A DNA stretch of 64,000 nucleotides from Pseudoduganella flava (GTDB lineage: Bacteria > Pseudomonadota > Gammaproteobacteria > Burkholderiales > Burkholderiaceae_D), in contig NZ_VLKW01000001.1 in the NCBI RefSeq assembly GCF_007830495.1, positions 434,001 to 498,000 of the forward strand, in the 5' to 3' direction. The notes beneath the pieces were generated by a model. That model ran no database searches. It was not told the origin of the DNA and worked only from the letters and a program-made list of their open reading frames with translations. Positions 25,432 to 35,635 of the stretch are shown piece after piece. The position numbers and the translations under genes were made by a program. Each line of letters starts with the position of its first letter. The first letter of the stretch is position 1.

Positions 25432-28344
25432 TCAGAGCGTCACGCGCAGACCGGCGTAGTAGCGGCGCCCGATCGGATCGTAGACGCCCGCTGCCGTCTC
25501 GGTGCCCGTGTCGCTGCCCGGCAGGCCGGAAACGATCGGCGGCGCCTTCGTGTTGAACGCGTTGTCGATGCCCAGGTACAGCTCCCACTTCTTGCGGAAC
25601 TCGTAGTTGACCTGGAAGTCCTGGTAGGTCTTCGAGCCGATCATCACGCCATTACGCGGGATGTCCAACTGGGCCAGGAACTGGTCGTCCAGCGCCGCCT
25701 TGCCGATGTACTGGGTGGTGCCGGAGATGCTGACCGGGCCCCATTTGTAAGCCAGGTTCAGCGAAGCGCGGTTCTTGGCCGCGACGTCGAGTTCGCCTGC
25801 CCAGTAATCGCGCGGCGCGCCCGGCGCCGGCACGTCGTAACCCTGGCGCAGCCAAGTCCACGACAGGCGGCTGGTCAGCCGGCCCGGCCCGACGCGGCCG
25901 GCCCACGATGCCGTCACGTCGACACCCTCGGTGGCCTTGCCGCCGCTGTTGCTGACGGGCGAGTCGATGTACTCCAGCGACCCGGCGCTGTTGGCGCCAA
26001 CCTCGGCGGGGCGGCGGGTGATCAGGCCGCACAGCGATCCGTCGCCTTCATAGCAGTTCTGCAGCGCGTACTGGCGCGGCATGAACACGAGCGCGTCGGC
26101 GATCTTGATGTCGAAGTAGTCGATCGTGAACGTGAAGTTCTTGATCGCCGGGATATTGGTTGGCGTCCACACCAGGCCCACCGTCGTCGACCAGCCTTTC
26201 TCGGCCTTCAGGTTCGGATTGCCGCGGTCGTAGCCGCTGATGCCCTGGATGTCCGGCTGGGTCAGCGTGAACGAACCGTTGGTCTGGATGTTCGCCATCA
26301 CGCCAGGGGCGGCCCGGCATGCCGCGTCGCGCGCGCCCTGCGACGTGGCGGTCACGCCGACGCACGGGTCGACGATATCGGCCGGGAACGTCTGTTGCGG
26401 CGGCTGGTACAGCTCGTTGATGTTCGGTGCGCGCGTCGACAATGCCCGCGTGGCGCGGAAGCGGAAGTCCTTGATCGGCGACCATTCGAGGCCGGCGTTC
26501 CAGCTGGTCGTGTAGCCTACCGTCGAGTAGTTGCCGCGGCGGACGGCGCCCGAGAAGTCGAGGCTGCGCGCGAACGGCTGGTCCTTCAGGATCGGCACGC
26601 GCAGCTCGGCGAACGCTTCCTTCACGTTGAACTTGCCGAACGTCGGCGGCAGTGCGTTGCCGGCGTTCAGGCCGGCCTGCGTCAGCGCGTCCGCCTCGCT
26701 GCTGGATTCCTCGCCGCGCCACTCGAAGCCGACGGCAGCGCCGACCTTGCCGGCCGGCAGGTCGAAGATTTCGCCGGAAATCGAGCCGCCCGCCAGCTTC
26801 TGCGTGATCTTGGTTTCCAGGCTGCCCGGCGCCGTCACGTACTTCAACGCTTCCGGCGAGATCGTGTTGTAGCCGAACACATTGATCGGCACGCAGCCCT
26901 GCAGGCGGGCATTCGGGTCGCGGCAGATGACCTCGGTGCGGTTGTTGTTATTGTTCTCGTCGTTCACGTCCTGGTAGGCTTCCAGCGCGTTACGGAAGTT
27001 CAGCACGTTGACCTGGCCCGTCGAGCTTTGCGACTCCTTCGTCTGGCCGTAGGCGATGTAGGTCTCGTACTTCCATTCGCGCAGCAGGTTGAAGTTGCCG
27101 TTGACGCCGGTGGCGAGGCGGAACGTGTCGCGGTTGGCCTTCGAGCCGCGGGTGCCCACCTCCGACAGGCGGCGCGTGAAGTAGTAGTCGCGCAGGCCGT
27201 CGCCATCGGTGTCGCTGATGCGGTCGTACAGGTACTGCGGCACGATCGGGTTCCGGCGCAGCACGCCGTTGACGAGGAACTCGGCGGGCACCTGGCCGCC
27301 GGTCGCCGGGTAGATGTCTTCCGCGCCCAGCGCGAACGGTTCGATGCGCGTCGACACGCGGGTCGCGGCGTAGTTACCTTCGAAGAAGATGTTGTGATTC
27401 TCGTTCAGGGCCAGCGTGCCCGTCGTCGCCAGCAGGTAGCGGTCGGTCGGCACGGCGATCGAGCGGTATTCGGAACGGTTGAAGCCGGTTGCCTGCTGGC
27501 CGTTGGTGCCGTTCGTGTTCCACGGGATGGGGGTGCCGTTGCGGTCGTACGTGTAGGTGCCGTCGTCGTAGAAGAAGCGGCCCTGCGGCGCATAGCTCGA
27601 ATAGAACGGGCGGGTCACCTTGAACAGGTCGTCCGGATCGCCTGCCGAGTTCTGGTCGACGGCCGATGCCGGCCGGTCCTTCGAATACACCACGCCCTGT
27701 TTCGAGTAGCCGAAGTGGGTCATGATGTTGCTGGTGCCTTCCGCGTTGCTCGTGCCCCAGGTCAGCGAGAATTTCTTCTTCGTGTCGTCGTGCTTGGTGC
27801 TCTGGCCGCCTTGCGCGTCGACGATGATGCCGTTGAAGTTGCGCTTCGTGATGATGTTGACGACGCCGGCCACCGCGTCCGAACCATAGGTCGACGAGGC
27901 GCCGCCGGTCAGCATGTCGACCCGCTCGATGAAGTCGGTCGGGATCACGTTCAGGTCGACCGCCGTCTCGCCCGGCACGCCCGCCACGAAGCGCCGGCCG
28001 TTCACCAGCACCAGCGTGCGCGACGTGCCCAGGCTGCGCAGGTCGACCGTCGAGACGCCGGCGCTCGACGTCGTGAAGTTGGAGTTCGTGCGGCTGATCG
28101 CCGGAGCACCCAGGGTCGGGTTCTTCAGCAGCAGTTCCTGCAGGTTCGTCACGCCGGAGGCGGCGATGTCGGTGGCGGTCAGCACCTGCAAGGGCGATGA
28201 CGATTCGGCGTTCGGCGACGGAATCCGCGAGCCCGTCACCTGCACCTGCTGGATCGGCGCTTCCTGCGCCATCGCGTTCATGCTCACCAGCATACCGCCC
28301 AGGCAGACCAGCCGGACGGACCGTGAAAGCAATTTCTCTTTCAT
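25432..28344 (-). CDS. TonB-dependent receptor
   Basis: Outer-membrane receptor, 970 residues from ATG 28344 (MKEKLLSRSVRLVC), which has GGAG upstream and gives a proper signal peptide ending NAMAQ; a 16-codon longer frame is unlikely. After the TonB-box-like IQQVQVTGSRIP comes a plug with LRSLGTSRTLVLVNGRRFV and MLTGGASSTYGSDAVAGVVN. The 'GGAS' in place of 'DGAS' is shared with the receptor at 46150-49059. It ends in LRVTL rather than Phe. It is followed by a terminator and precedes glnE's end by 188 bases. Ligand unknown. Confidence 0.93.
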   Translation of the reverse strand: MKEKLLSRSVRLVCLGGMLVSMNAMAQEAPIQQVQVTGSRIPSPNAESSSPLQVLTATDIAASGVTNLQELLLKNPTLGAPAISRTNSNFTTSSAGVSTVDLRSLGTSRTLVLVNGRRFVAGVPGETAVDLNVIPTDFIERVDMLTGGASSTYGSDAVAGVVNIITKRNFNGIIVDAQGGQSTKHDDTKKKFSLTWGTSNAEGTSNIMTHFGYSKQGVVYSKDRPASAVDQNSAGDPDDLFKVTRPFYSSYAPQGRFFYDDGTYTYDRNGTPIPWNTNGTNGQQATGFNRSEYRSIAVPTDRYLLATTGTLALNENHNIFFEGNYAATRVSTRIEPFALGAEDIYPATGGQVPAEFLVNGVLRRNPIVPQYLYDRISDTDGDGLRDYYFTRRLSEVGTRGSKANRDTFRLATGVNGNFNLLREWKYETYIAYGQTKESQSSTGQVNVLNFRNALEAYQDVNDENNNNNRTEVICRDPNARLQGCVPINVFGYNTISPEALKYVTAPGSLETKITQKLAGGSISGEIFDLPAGKVGAAVGFEWRGEESSSEADALTQAGLNAGNALPPTFGKFNVKEAFAELRVPILKDQPFARSLDFSGAVRRGNYSTVGYTTSWNAGLEWSPIKDFRFRATRALSTRAPNINELYQPPQQTFPADIVDPCVGVTATSQGARDAACRAAPGVMANIQTNGSFTLTQPDIQGISGYDRGNPNLKAEKGWSTTVGLVWTPTNIPAIKNFTFTIDYFDIKIADALVFMPRQYALQNCYEGDGSLCGLITRRPAEVGANSAGSLEYIDSPVSNSGGKATEGVDVTASWAGRVGPGRLTSRLSWTWLRQGYDVPAPGAPRDYWAGELDVAAKNRASLNLAYKWGPVSISGTTQYIGKAALDDQFLAQLDIPRNGVMIGSKTYQDFQVNYEFRKKWELYLGIDNAFNTKAPPIVSGLPGSDTGTETAAGVYDPIGRRYYAGLRVTL

Positions 28345-28532
28345 TCTCTGCTCCCTCGTTGAAAAAAACGGCCCCAGCAGCGTTAGCTGCAAAACAACAA
28401 TCTTCAGCGAGAGATATAAAAACTACAAATTCTTTTCGACGTTTTGCAAAGAGGCGTATGGAAAATGCAACGATATGGTCGAATGGCAGACGACTGTTCG
28501 GTATGGCGCCGTTCGAGACAGCGCCTGCGGCA

Positions 28533-31256
28533 TCAGCCGTCGCCGAACAGCGCCGTCCACAACTGGCGCACGTGCGCCGCATGGGCCGCCACGCGGGCCG
28601 GATCGACGCGCGACTGCTCGCCGCCCTGCAGCCGGATCTGGTGCTGCAGCTTGCGCATCGCCCGGTAGGCATCGCCGACCTGCGCGGCCAGCGCCGCATC
28701 GATCAGGCCCAGCTCGCCGCAGATGCGCAGCAGCGCGATGTTGCCGAGGTTGCCCGTCAGTTCGCGGTGGGCGCCGGCATGCTGCAGCACCAGGTACTGG
28801 ACGATGAACTCGATGTCGATCATGCCTCCGGCATCCTGCTTCAGGTCGAAGCTCTCCGGCCGGCTCGGGTAGGCGTCGTGCATGCGGCGGCGCATCGCCA
28901 GCACCTCGCGCATCAGATCAAGCCCCGTCACGCGCGGCGTGCGCAGCACTTCGCAGCGGATCTCCTCGAAGCGGCGGCCGATGCCGGTGTCGCCGGCGCA
29001 GAAGCGCGCCCGCGTCAGCGCCTGGTGTTCCCACACCCACGCCGACTGCTTCTGGTAGCGCTCGAACGCCTGCACCGACGACACCAGCATGCCGCTGGCG
29101 CCGTCCGGCCGCAGCGCCGTGTCGATGTCGAACAGGATGCCGGCGCTCGTGTGCGTCGTCATCCACGTGATGAAGCGCTGCGCCAGCTTCGCGTACAGGC
29201 CGGGCGCTTCCTGGTCGTCGTCGTCGTACAGGAAGATCACGTCCAGGTCGGACACATAGCCCAGCTCCTTGCCGCCCAGCTTGCCGTAGGCGATGACGGC
29301 GAAGCGGGGCACGTCGCGGTGGCGCTTGGCCACCGTCTGCCAGGCGGCATGGATCACGGCGGCGACGATGACATCGGCCAGTGCGGACAGGTGGTCGGCC
29401 AGCTTCTCGACGGTGAGGTCGCCCGCCAGGTCCTGCGCCAGCAGGTGGAACAGCTGGGCGTGGTGCACTTCGCGCAGGATGTCGAGCTGGCGTTCCGTGT
29501 CGCCCGCGGCCACGGCCAGCTGCGCGTCCAGTTCGCGCACCAGCACCTGCGGGTCGAACACGGCGTTGCGGATGCGCTCGTCCAGCAGCTCGTCGAGCAG
29601 GATCGGGTGCTGCGTCAGGAACGTCGCGGCCCAGGCGCTCGCGTGCATCATGCCGATCACCCGCTCCAGCGTGTGCGGGTATTCCGTCAGCAGCGACAGG
29701 TATGAGGAGCGCCGGGCGATAGCTTCCAGGAATTCCAGCAGCCGCCCCAGCGTGCCCAGCTGCGTGCCGACGGGGTTGTCGGCCGCCGCGCGGGCGATCA
29801 GCGGCAGCGCCGCGTTGATCAGCGCCACCAGCAGCTGGCGGCTGGTTTCCGGCATCGACTGCACCCGCGGGGCCTGCCACGTCCCTGTCAGGCGGCGGGC
29901 TGCCGCGGCCGGGTCGTCATAGCCCAGCGCGGCGAAGCGGGCTTCGATCGCTTCCTGGTTGTCCGGATCGGCGCACGCGTTGCTGGTGGCCGGGTCGATG
30001 CCGTCGTCGCCGCCCTTGTCGGCGAACATCGCATCGAACTGCTCGGCCACGAAGCGGCGGTGCGCATCGAGCTGGGCCAGCAGCGTGGCCGCATCGGGCA
30101 GGCCCATCATGCGGGCGATGGTTTGCCGGTCGACGTCGTGCGGCGGCAGCGTGTGGGTTTGCGCATCGTCCAGGTATTGCAGCCGGTGTTCCAGGTTGCG
30201 CAGGAACGTGTAGGAGTCCAGCAGGCGTTCGACGATGTCGGCGGCCAGCAGGCCCTTGTCCGGCAGCTGGCGCAGCGTCGCCCGGGTCGAGCGGTCGCGC
30301 AGGCTCGGGTCGCGGCCGCCGCGGATCAGCTGGAACACCTGGGCCAGGAACTCGATCTCGCGGATGCCGCCGCGGCCCAGCTTGACGTTGTGGCTGCGCT
30401 CCGGGTGCAGCCGCTCCTGCCGGTTCACCTCGGCGCGGATCTGCGCATGCATCGTGCGGATCGCATCGATGACGCCGAAGTCCAGGTAGCGGCGGAAGCA
30501 GAACGGCCGCACGATCCCATCCAGCGCGGCGATGTCCGCCGGCGTGCCGGTCACGGCGCGCGCCTTCACCCATGCGTAGCGTTCCCACTCGCGGCCCTGC
30601 ACGATCAGGTATTGCTCGACCATGCCGAGGCTGGCGGCCAGCGGGCCGGAGCCACCGTTCGGCCGCAGCGCCATGTCGACGCGGAACGTGAAGCCGTCCT
30701 CGGTGATCTCGGCCAGCGCGGCGATCAGCCGCTTGCCGAGCCGGACGAAGTATTCGTGGTTCGACAGCTGGCGCTGGCCCGGCCCGGCGGCCGTGTCGCC
30801 ATCTTCCGGGTAGACGAAGATCAGGTCGATGTCGGACGACACGTTCAGCTCGAAGCCGCCCTGTTTGCCCATCGCCAGCACGATCAGTTGCTGCTCCGCG
30901 CCGGACTCGGCGCCCGTCGGCACCCCATGCGCGGCGCGCATTTCGCCGTCGAGCTCGGCCAGGTGGCTGCGGATCGCGAAATCGGCCAGCCGCGTCACCG
31001 CCGTGACGACTTCGTTCAGGTCAGCCTTGCCTTCCAGGTCGCGCCGGATGATGGCAGCGATCAGTAGGTTGCGCAGCCGGCGCATGCCGCGCGCCAGCGG
31101 CAGCGTGTCGCCGTCCCGTTCCACCCTCAGCAGTGCGCCCAGATCGACGGTATCCAGCGATAATTGCGTAAGTGCATCAATCTTGTCTTGGCGATCGGGC
31201 GCGGCGGCCAGCCAGCGCTGGTAAAAGCGGGAGTCGAGGACGGGGGAAGGATGCAT
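28533..31256 (-). CDS. glnE: Bifunctional glutamine synthetase adenylyltransferase/adenylyl-removing enzyme
   Basis: Adds and removes AMP on GlnA under PII control; 907 residues, close to the usual length. ATG 31256 (MHPSPVLDSRFYQRW) is preferred over a 20-codon longer frame. Two nucleotidyltransferase domains are visible, each with a GG...SDxD motif: GFELNVSSDIDLIFVY (N-terminal, deadenylylation) and GKELGYVSDLDVIFLYDDDD (C-terminal, adenylylation). The linker KLGRGGIREIEFLAQVFQL and the C-terminal QDAGGMIDIEFIVQYLVL are typical. It is divergent from the YhdP-like gene. Its target Tyr400 in GlnA is encoded in this window. Confidence 0.97.
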   Translation of the reverse strand: MHPSPVLDSRFYQRWLAAAPDRQDKIDALTQLSLDTVDLGALLRVERDGDTLPLARGMRRLRNLLIAAIIRRDLEGKADLNEVVTAVTRLADFAIRSHLAELDGEMRAAHGVPTGAESGAEQQLIVLAMGKQGGFELNVSSDIDLIFVYPEDGDTAAGPGQRQLSNHEYFVRLGKRLIAALAEITEDGFTFRVDMALRPNGGSGPLAASLGMVEQYLIVQGREWERYAWVKARAVTGTPADIAALDGIVRPFCFRRYLDFGVIDAIRTMHAQIRAEVNRQERLHPERSHNVKLGRGGIREIEFLAQVFQLIRGGRDPSLRDRSTRATLRQLPDKGLLAADIVERLLDSYTFLRNLEHRLQYLDDAQTHTLPPHDVDRQTIARMMGLPDAATLLAQLDAHRRFVAEQFDAMFADKGGDDGIDPATSNACADPDNQEAIEARFAALGYDDPAAAARRLTGTWQAPRVQSMPETSRQLLVALINAALPLIARAAADNPVGTQLGTLGRLLEFLEAIARRSSYLSLLTEYPHTLERVIGMMHASAWAATFLTQHPILLDELLDERIRNAVFDPQVLVRELDAQLAVAAGDTERQLDILREVHHAQLFHLLAQDLAGDLTVEKLADHLSALADVIVAAVIHAAWQTVAKRHRDVPRFAVIAYGKLGGKELGYVSDLDVIFLYDDDDQEAPGLYAKLAQRFITWMTTHTSAGILFDIDTALRPDGASGMLVSSVQAFERYQKQSAWVWEHQALTRARFCAGDTGIGRRFEEIRCEVLRTPRVTGLDLMREVLAMRRRMHDAYPSRPESFDLKQDAGGMIDIEFIVQYLVLQHAGAHRELTGNLGNIALLRICGELGLIDAALAAQVGDAYRAMRKLQHQIRLQGGEQSRVDPARVAAHAAHVRQLWTALFGDG

Positions 31257-31401
31257 GAAAAGAGTTGGTAACGTTGTGTAATGATCGGTGCCGCGCGAGC
31301 CAGTCCAACCGGGCATTGCGGTAGAATGGGCACCTTCGCGGGAAGGATGAACGACCCGACATTCATTTTACGCCGCGGCAAGCGGCCGGCCTGGAAATTT
31401 T

Positions 31402-34400
31402 GTGTTGAAGGAACAAACGGCAGAAGAGAAAGGCGAGGCGACGCGGCCAGACGCCGCGGAGCCGGCCGAAGGGCCGATCGCCGCGCGCTGGCATCGCCTC
31501 CAGGCTGCCTACCGGCTGTGCAACCAGGCGTCGCACCACGTGCTCGGCTTCACGATCAAGCTCGTGCTGGTGGTGTACTTCGCGTTCGCCCTCGTGTTCC
31601 TGGCGCTGCGCTGGGCCGTGCTGCCCAATATCGACCGCTACAAGGGCGACATCGAGCGGGCGGCCAGCCGCGCCGTCGGCAATCCCGTCACGATCGACCG
31701 CATCTACGCTTCCTGGTCCGGCCTGCGGCCCAACCTGTTCCTTGGCGACGTCGTGCTGCGCGACCGCGGCGGCCAGCAGGCGCTGCGCCTGCCCAGCGTG
31801 TCGGCCACGTTGTCGTGGTGGAGCGTGGCGGCGATGGACGTGCGCTTCGAATCGCTGGAACTGATCCGGCCTGACCTGGACATCCGCCGCGAGCCGGACG
31901 GCAAGCTGTACGTGGCCGGCATCCACATCGACCCGAACCGCAAGGACGACGGCCGCGGCGCCGACTGGCTGCTGGCGCAGCGCGAGATCGTCGTACGCGA
32001 GGGCCGCGTCGTGTGGACCGACGCGCAGCAAGGCGCCACGCCACTGGCGCTGGCGGACGTCAACGTCGTGCTGCACAACCAGTGGCGGCGCCACCGCTTC
32101 GCCGTCAAGGCCACGCCGCCGCAGGCGCTGGGCGGGCGGCTCGACGTGCGCGCCGATTTCCGCCAGCCCGCGTTTTCCCAGCGGGCAGCGGACGTCAAGC
32201 AATGGCGCGGGACGCTCTACGCGGCCGTGCAGCGCGCCGATCTCGCCGCATGGCAGGCCTACGTGCCGTCGCCGGCCGACGTGCGCTCCGGCCGCGGCAG
32301 CGTGCGCGCCTGGCTCGACATCGATCACGCCCGCCTGAACGGCGTGACGGCGGACGTGGCGCTGGAAGACGTCGTGGCCGCGCTGTCGCCCGACCTGCCG
32401 CGGCTCGACGTGGCGGCGCTGCGGGGCCGCGTCGCATTCGAGGAAGACAAGGCGCCGCGCGGCGCCGACCGCCAGGCATCGTTCGGCGCGTATGGCCACC
32501 GCGCCAGCATCACCGATTTCACGCTGCGCACGCGCGACGGCGCGGCGCTGGCGCCGACGACGCTGTCCGAACGCTACACGCCGGCAGTGCGCGGCAAACC
32601 GGCGACGACATCCATCACGGCCCGTTCGCTCGACCTGAAGACCCTCGCCGAACTGGCCACGCGGCTGCCGCTGCCGCCGGCCCAACGCGCGCTGCTGGCC
32701 GACCTGGCGCCGCGCGGCCGGGTCGACGACTTGCGTGCCGAGTGGCAGGGCCCGCTGGCCCAGCCGGTGACGTGGCGCGTGCGCGCCGCGCTGCACGGCC
32801 TGGGCATGGCGGCGCTGGCGGCACGCGAGGCCGCGCCGGGCGACGGCAAGCATCCGCCGCTGCCCGCATTGCCGGCGCTGCCCGGCTTCGACGGACTGTC
32901 CGGCACGATCAACGCGGCCGATGACGGCGGCACGATCGAACTGGATGCGCCCGGCCTCGTGCTCGACATGCCGCAGTGGTTCGAGACGGCGGCGATGCCG
33001 TTCCACCAGCTCAAGCTGGACGCCGCATGGGCGCGCACCAGTGACGGCGGCCTGCGGATCAAGCTCGACAAGCTGGAATTCGACCAGGATGGCATGACGG
33101 GCACGCTGTCCGGCACCCACACGCTGCCGGCCGGCAAAGGCGGCGCACTAGCCGGTCCCGGTATCGCCGACTTCACCGGCACACTGAACGGCTTCACGAT
33201 CAACCGGATCGGCCGCTACCTGCCGAACGCCACGCCGGAGCACCTGAAGCACTGGCTGACGGGCGCGCTGGAAGGCGGCACGGCGAACGACGTGGCGCTG
33301 CGCCTGGCCGGCGACCTGGCGCATTTCCCGTTCGCGGCCAATACGCCGGCGCGCGCCAAGGGCGAGTTCCGCATCGCCGGCCGCATCGTCGACGGCAAGC
33401 TCAATTACGAGCCGGGCTTCTACGGCAAGGACGGCAAGGCGCCGATGTGGCCGCAGGCCGAACAGATCCAGGGCACGTTCGCGTTCGACCGCGCGCGCAT
33501 GGAGATCAAGGCCGACACGGCAAAGACGGGCAATGTGAACCTGACCAACGTGAAGGCCGTGATCGCCGACCTGGGGCACCACGACAGCGTGCTGGAAATC
33601 GACGGCAACGCGGCCGGCGCGATGCAGGACTACCTGCGCTACGTGGCGAACAGCCCCGTGCTGGAATGGATCGGCCGCTTCACGGACCAGACCACGTCCA
33701 CCGGCAACGCCAAGCTGACGTTGCGCCTCGACCTGCCGCTGAACCACATCCGCGACAGTAAAGTACTGGGCACGCTGCAATTGCAGGGCAACGACATCAC
33801 CTTGTGGAACGACATGCCGACCGTGCTGCTCACCACCGGCAAGATCGAATTCAACGAGCGGGGCGTCAACCTGAACGGCTTGAACGGCACGCTGCTGGGC
33901 GGCCAGCTGACGGTGGGCGGCGGTTCGCAGCGCGACGGCTCGATCGCCGTGCGCATCGGCGGCACCCTCACGGCGGAAGGCTTGCGCCGCGCCTACCCGT
34001 CGGCGGCTATGCAGCGCCTGGCCAGCCACATCAACGGCAGCACCCGCTACACGGGCTTGATCACGGCGCAGAACCACCAGTACCAGGTGACGGTCGATTC
34101 GTCGCTGGCCGGCGCCGCACTCGACTTCCCGGCGCCGCTGAACAAGGAAGCGGCGGACGCGTTGCCGCTGCGCTTCGTGCTGAACGGCGCCGGCGCCAAC
34201 GAAGCGGGGCTGGCGCGCGACGACATCCGCATCACGCTGGGCAATGGCATCGAGGCGCGCTACCAGCGCCAGCGCCAGCACCAGGGAATCGAGCACGGCC
34301 CGTGGCACCTGGTGCGCGGCGGTATCGGCGTCAACGTGCCGGCACCGGAGCCGGACAGCGGGCTGGCGCTGGCCGTCAACATGAAGTCGATCAACGTCGA

Positions 34401-35628
34401 CGACTGGCTGAACCTGGGCGGCGCGATCGCCGGCGCCGACAGCGGCGGCACGGCCGCGGCGGACGGACCCGGCATGGCGCAATACGTCGTGCCGGAGCTG
34501 ATGGCCGGCCGCGCCGACGAGCTGTTCATCGCCAGCCGCAAGCTCGATGGCGTGGTCGTCGGCGCCACGCACCGCAACGGCACGTGGCAGGCCAGCATCG
34601 ATTCGCGCCAGGCCAACGGCTACATCACGTGGAACGAATCGCCGACGGGACGCGGCCTGGGCAAGGTGACGGCGCGGCTGTCCACATTGATCATTCCCGA
34701 ATCGGCGGCGGGCGACGTCAAGGACCTGCTGGAAAAGTCGGCCACGTCGCCGGCCATCCCGGCGCTGGACATCGTTGCCGAGCGCTTCGAACTGTTCAAC
34801 CGGCCGCTGGGCAGCCTGGAACTGCAGGCCTACAACGCGCTGATCACGTCGACGCGCGAGTGGCGCGTGTCGAAGCTGGCGATGGTCAATGCGGACGGCG
34901 CGCTGCACGGCACCGGCCGCTGGGTCGCCCACAACGGCCGTCACGACACGGCGCTGAACTTCAACCTCGACATCACGGACGCCGGCAAGCTGCTCGAGCG
35001 CTTCGGTTTCGCCGATACGGTCAAGGGTGGCAAGGGCAAGCTGTCCGGCGACATCGCGTGGAACGGCTTGCCGTACGCGCTCGACATCCCCACCTTGTCC
35101 GGCAAGCTGGACCTGAACGTCGAGAAGGGCCAGTTCCTGAAGCAGGACCCGGGCGCCGCGAAGCTGCTGGGCGTGCTGAGCCTGCAGGCGCTGCCGCGGC
35201 TCCTGAAGCTGGACTTCCACGACGTGTTCGCCGAAGGCCTGGCGTTCGACGGCATCACGGCCAATGCCACGATCGATCGCGGCATCGTGAAGACGGAGAA
35301 CCTGAAAATGCACGGCGTGCAGGCCACCGTGCTGATGGCCGGCACGGCGGACATCGCGCACGAGTCGACAAACCTGCATGTCGTCGTGATCCCGGAGCTG
35401 AACTTCGGCACGGCGCCGCTCGTGTATGCGCTGGCCGTCAATCCCGTGATCGGGCTGGGCAGCTACCTGGCCCAGCTGTTCCTGTCGGCGCCGATGATGA
35501 AGGCGCTGACGTACCAGATGCAGGTGACGGGGCCGTGGAAGGCGCCCGTGATCACGAAGCTCGACACGAACAGGATCGAATCCCGCAACGAAACACCGGC
35601 TCCCCAGAAACCCACCCGTACCCAGTGA
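31402..35628 (+). CDS. YhdP-family AsmA-like envelope protein
   Basis: Very large (about 1408 residues) inner-membrane-anchored protein of the YhdP/TamB/AsmA-like group, proposed in E. coli to carry phospholipids to the outer membrane. One N-terminal membrane helix (TIKLVLVVYFAFALVFLALRW) follows a cytoplasmic head of about 50 residues. The rest is a long periplasmic repeat of beta-strands with many 'LDGxxL...GTL' patterns and the C-terminal YALAVNPVIGLGSYLAQLFL block. The start is GTG 31402 or TTG 31405; no ATG is better. Nitrilase-family and tldD genes follow closely, as in many betaproteobacteria. Confidence 0.88.
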   Translation: MLKEQTAEEKGEATRPDAAEPAEGPIAARWHRLQAAYRLCNQASHHVLGFTIKLVLVVYFAFALVFLALRWAVLPNIDRYKGDIERAASRAVGNPVTIDRIYASWSGLRPNLFLGDVVLRDRGGQQALRLPSVSATLSWWSVAAMDVRFESLELIRPDLDIRREPDGKLYVAGIHIDPNRKDDGRGADWLLAQREIVVREGRVVWTDAQQGATPLALADVNVVLHNQWRRHRFAVKATPPQALGGRLDVRADFRQPAFSQRAADVKQWRGTLYAAVQRADLAAWQAYVPSPADVRSGRGSVRAWLDIDHARLNGVTADVALEDVVAALSPDLPRLDVAALRGRVAFEEDKAPRGADRQASFGAYGHRASITDFTLRTRDGAALAPTTLSERYTPAVRGKPATTSITARSLDLKTLAELATRLPLPPAQRALLADLAPRGRVDDLRAEWQGPLAQPVTWRVRAALHGLGMAALAAREAAPGDGKHPPLPALPALPGFDGLSGTINAADDGGTIELDAPGLVLDMPQWFETAAMPFHQLKLDAAWARTSDGGLRIKLDKLEFDQDGMTGTLSGTHTLPAGKGGALAGPGIADFTGTLNGFTINRIGRYLPNATPEHLKHWLTGALEGGTANDVALRLAGDLAHFPFAANTPARAKGEFRIAGRIVDGKLNYEPGFYGKDGKAPMWPQAEQIQGTFAFDRARMEIKADTAKTGNVNLTNVKAVIADLGHHDSVLEIDGNAAGAMQDYLRYVANSPVLEWIGRFTDQTTSTGNAKLTLRLDLPLNHIRDSKVLGTLQLQGNDITLWNDMPTVLLTTGKIEFNERGVNLNGLNGTLLGGQLTVGGGSQRDGSIAVRIGGTLTAEGLRRAYPSAAMQRLASHINGSTRYTGLITAQNHQYQVTVDSSLAGAALDFPAPLNKEAADALPLRFVLNGAGANEAGLARDDIRITLGNGIEARYQRQRQHQGIEHGPWHLVRGGIGVNVPAPEPDSGLALAVNMKSINVDDWLNLGGAIAGADSGGTAAADGPGMAQYVVPELMAGRADELFIASRKLDGVVVGATHRNGTWQASIDSRQANGYITWNESPTGRGLGKVTARLSTLIIPESAAGDVKDLLEKSATSPAIPALDIVAERFELFNRPLGSLELQAYNALITSTREWRVSKLAMVNADGALHGTGRWVAHNGRHDTALNFNLDITDAGKLLERFGFADTVKGGKGKLSGDIAWNGLPYALDIPTLSGKLDLNVEKGQFLKQDPGAAKLLGVLSLQALPRLLKLDFHDVFAEGLAFDGITANATIDRGIVKTENLKMHGVQATVLMAGTADIAHESTNLHVVVIPELNFGTAPLVYALAVNPVIGLGSYLAQLFLSAPMMKALTYQMQVTGPWKAPVITKLDTNRIESRNETPAPQKPTRTQ

Positions 35629-35635
35629 GGAATCC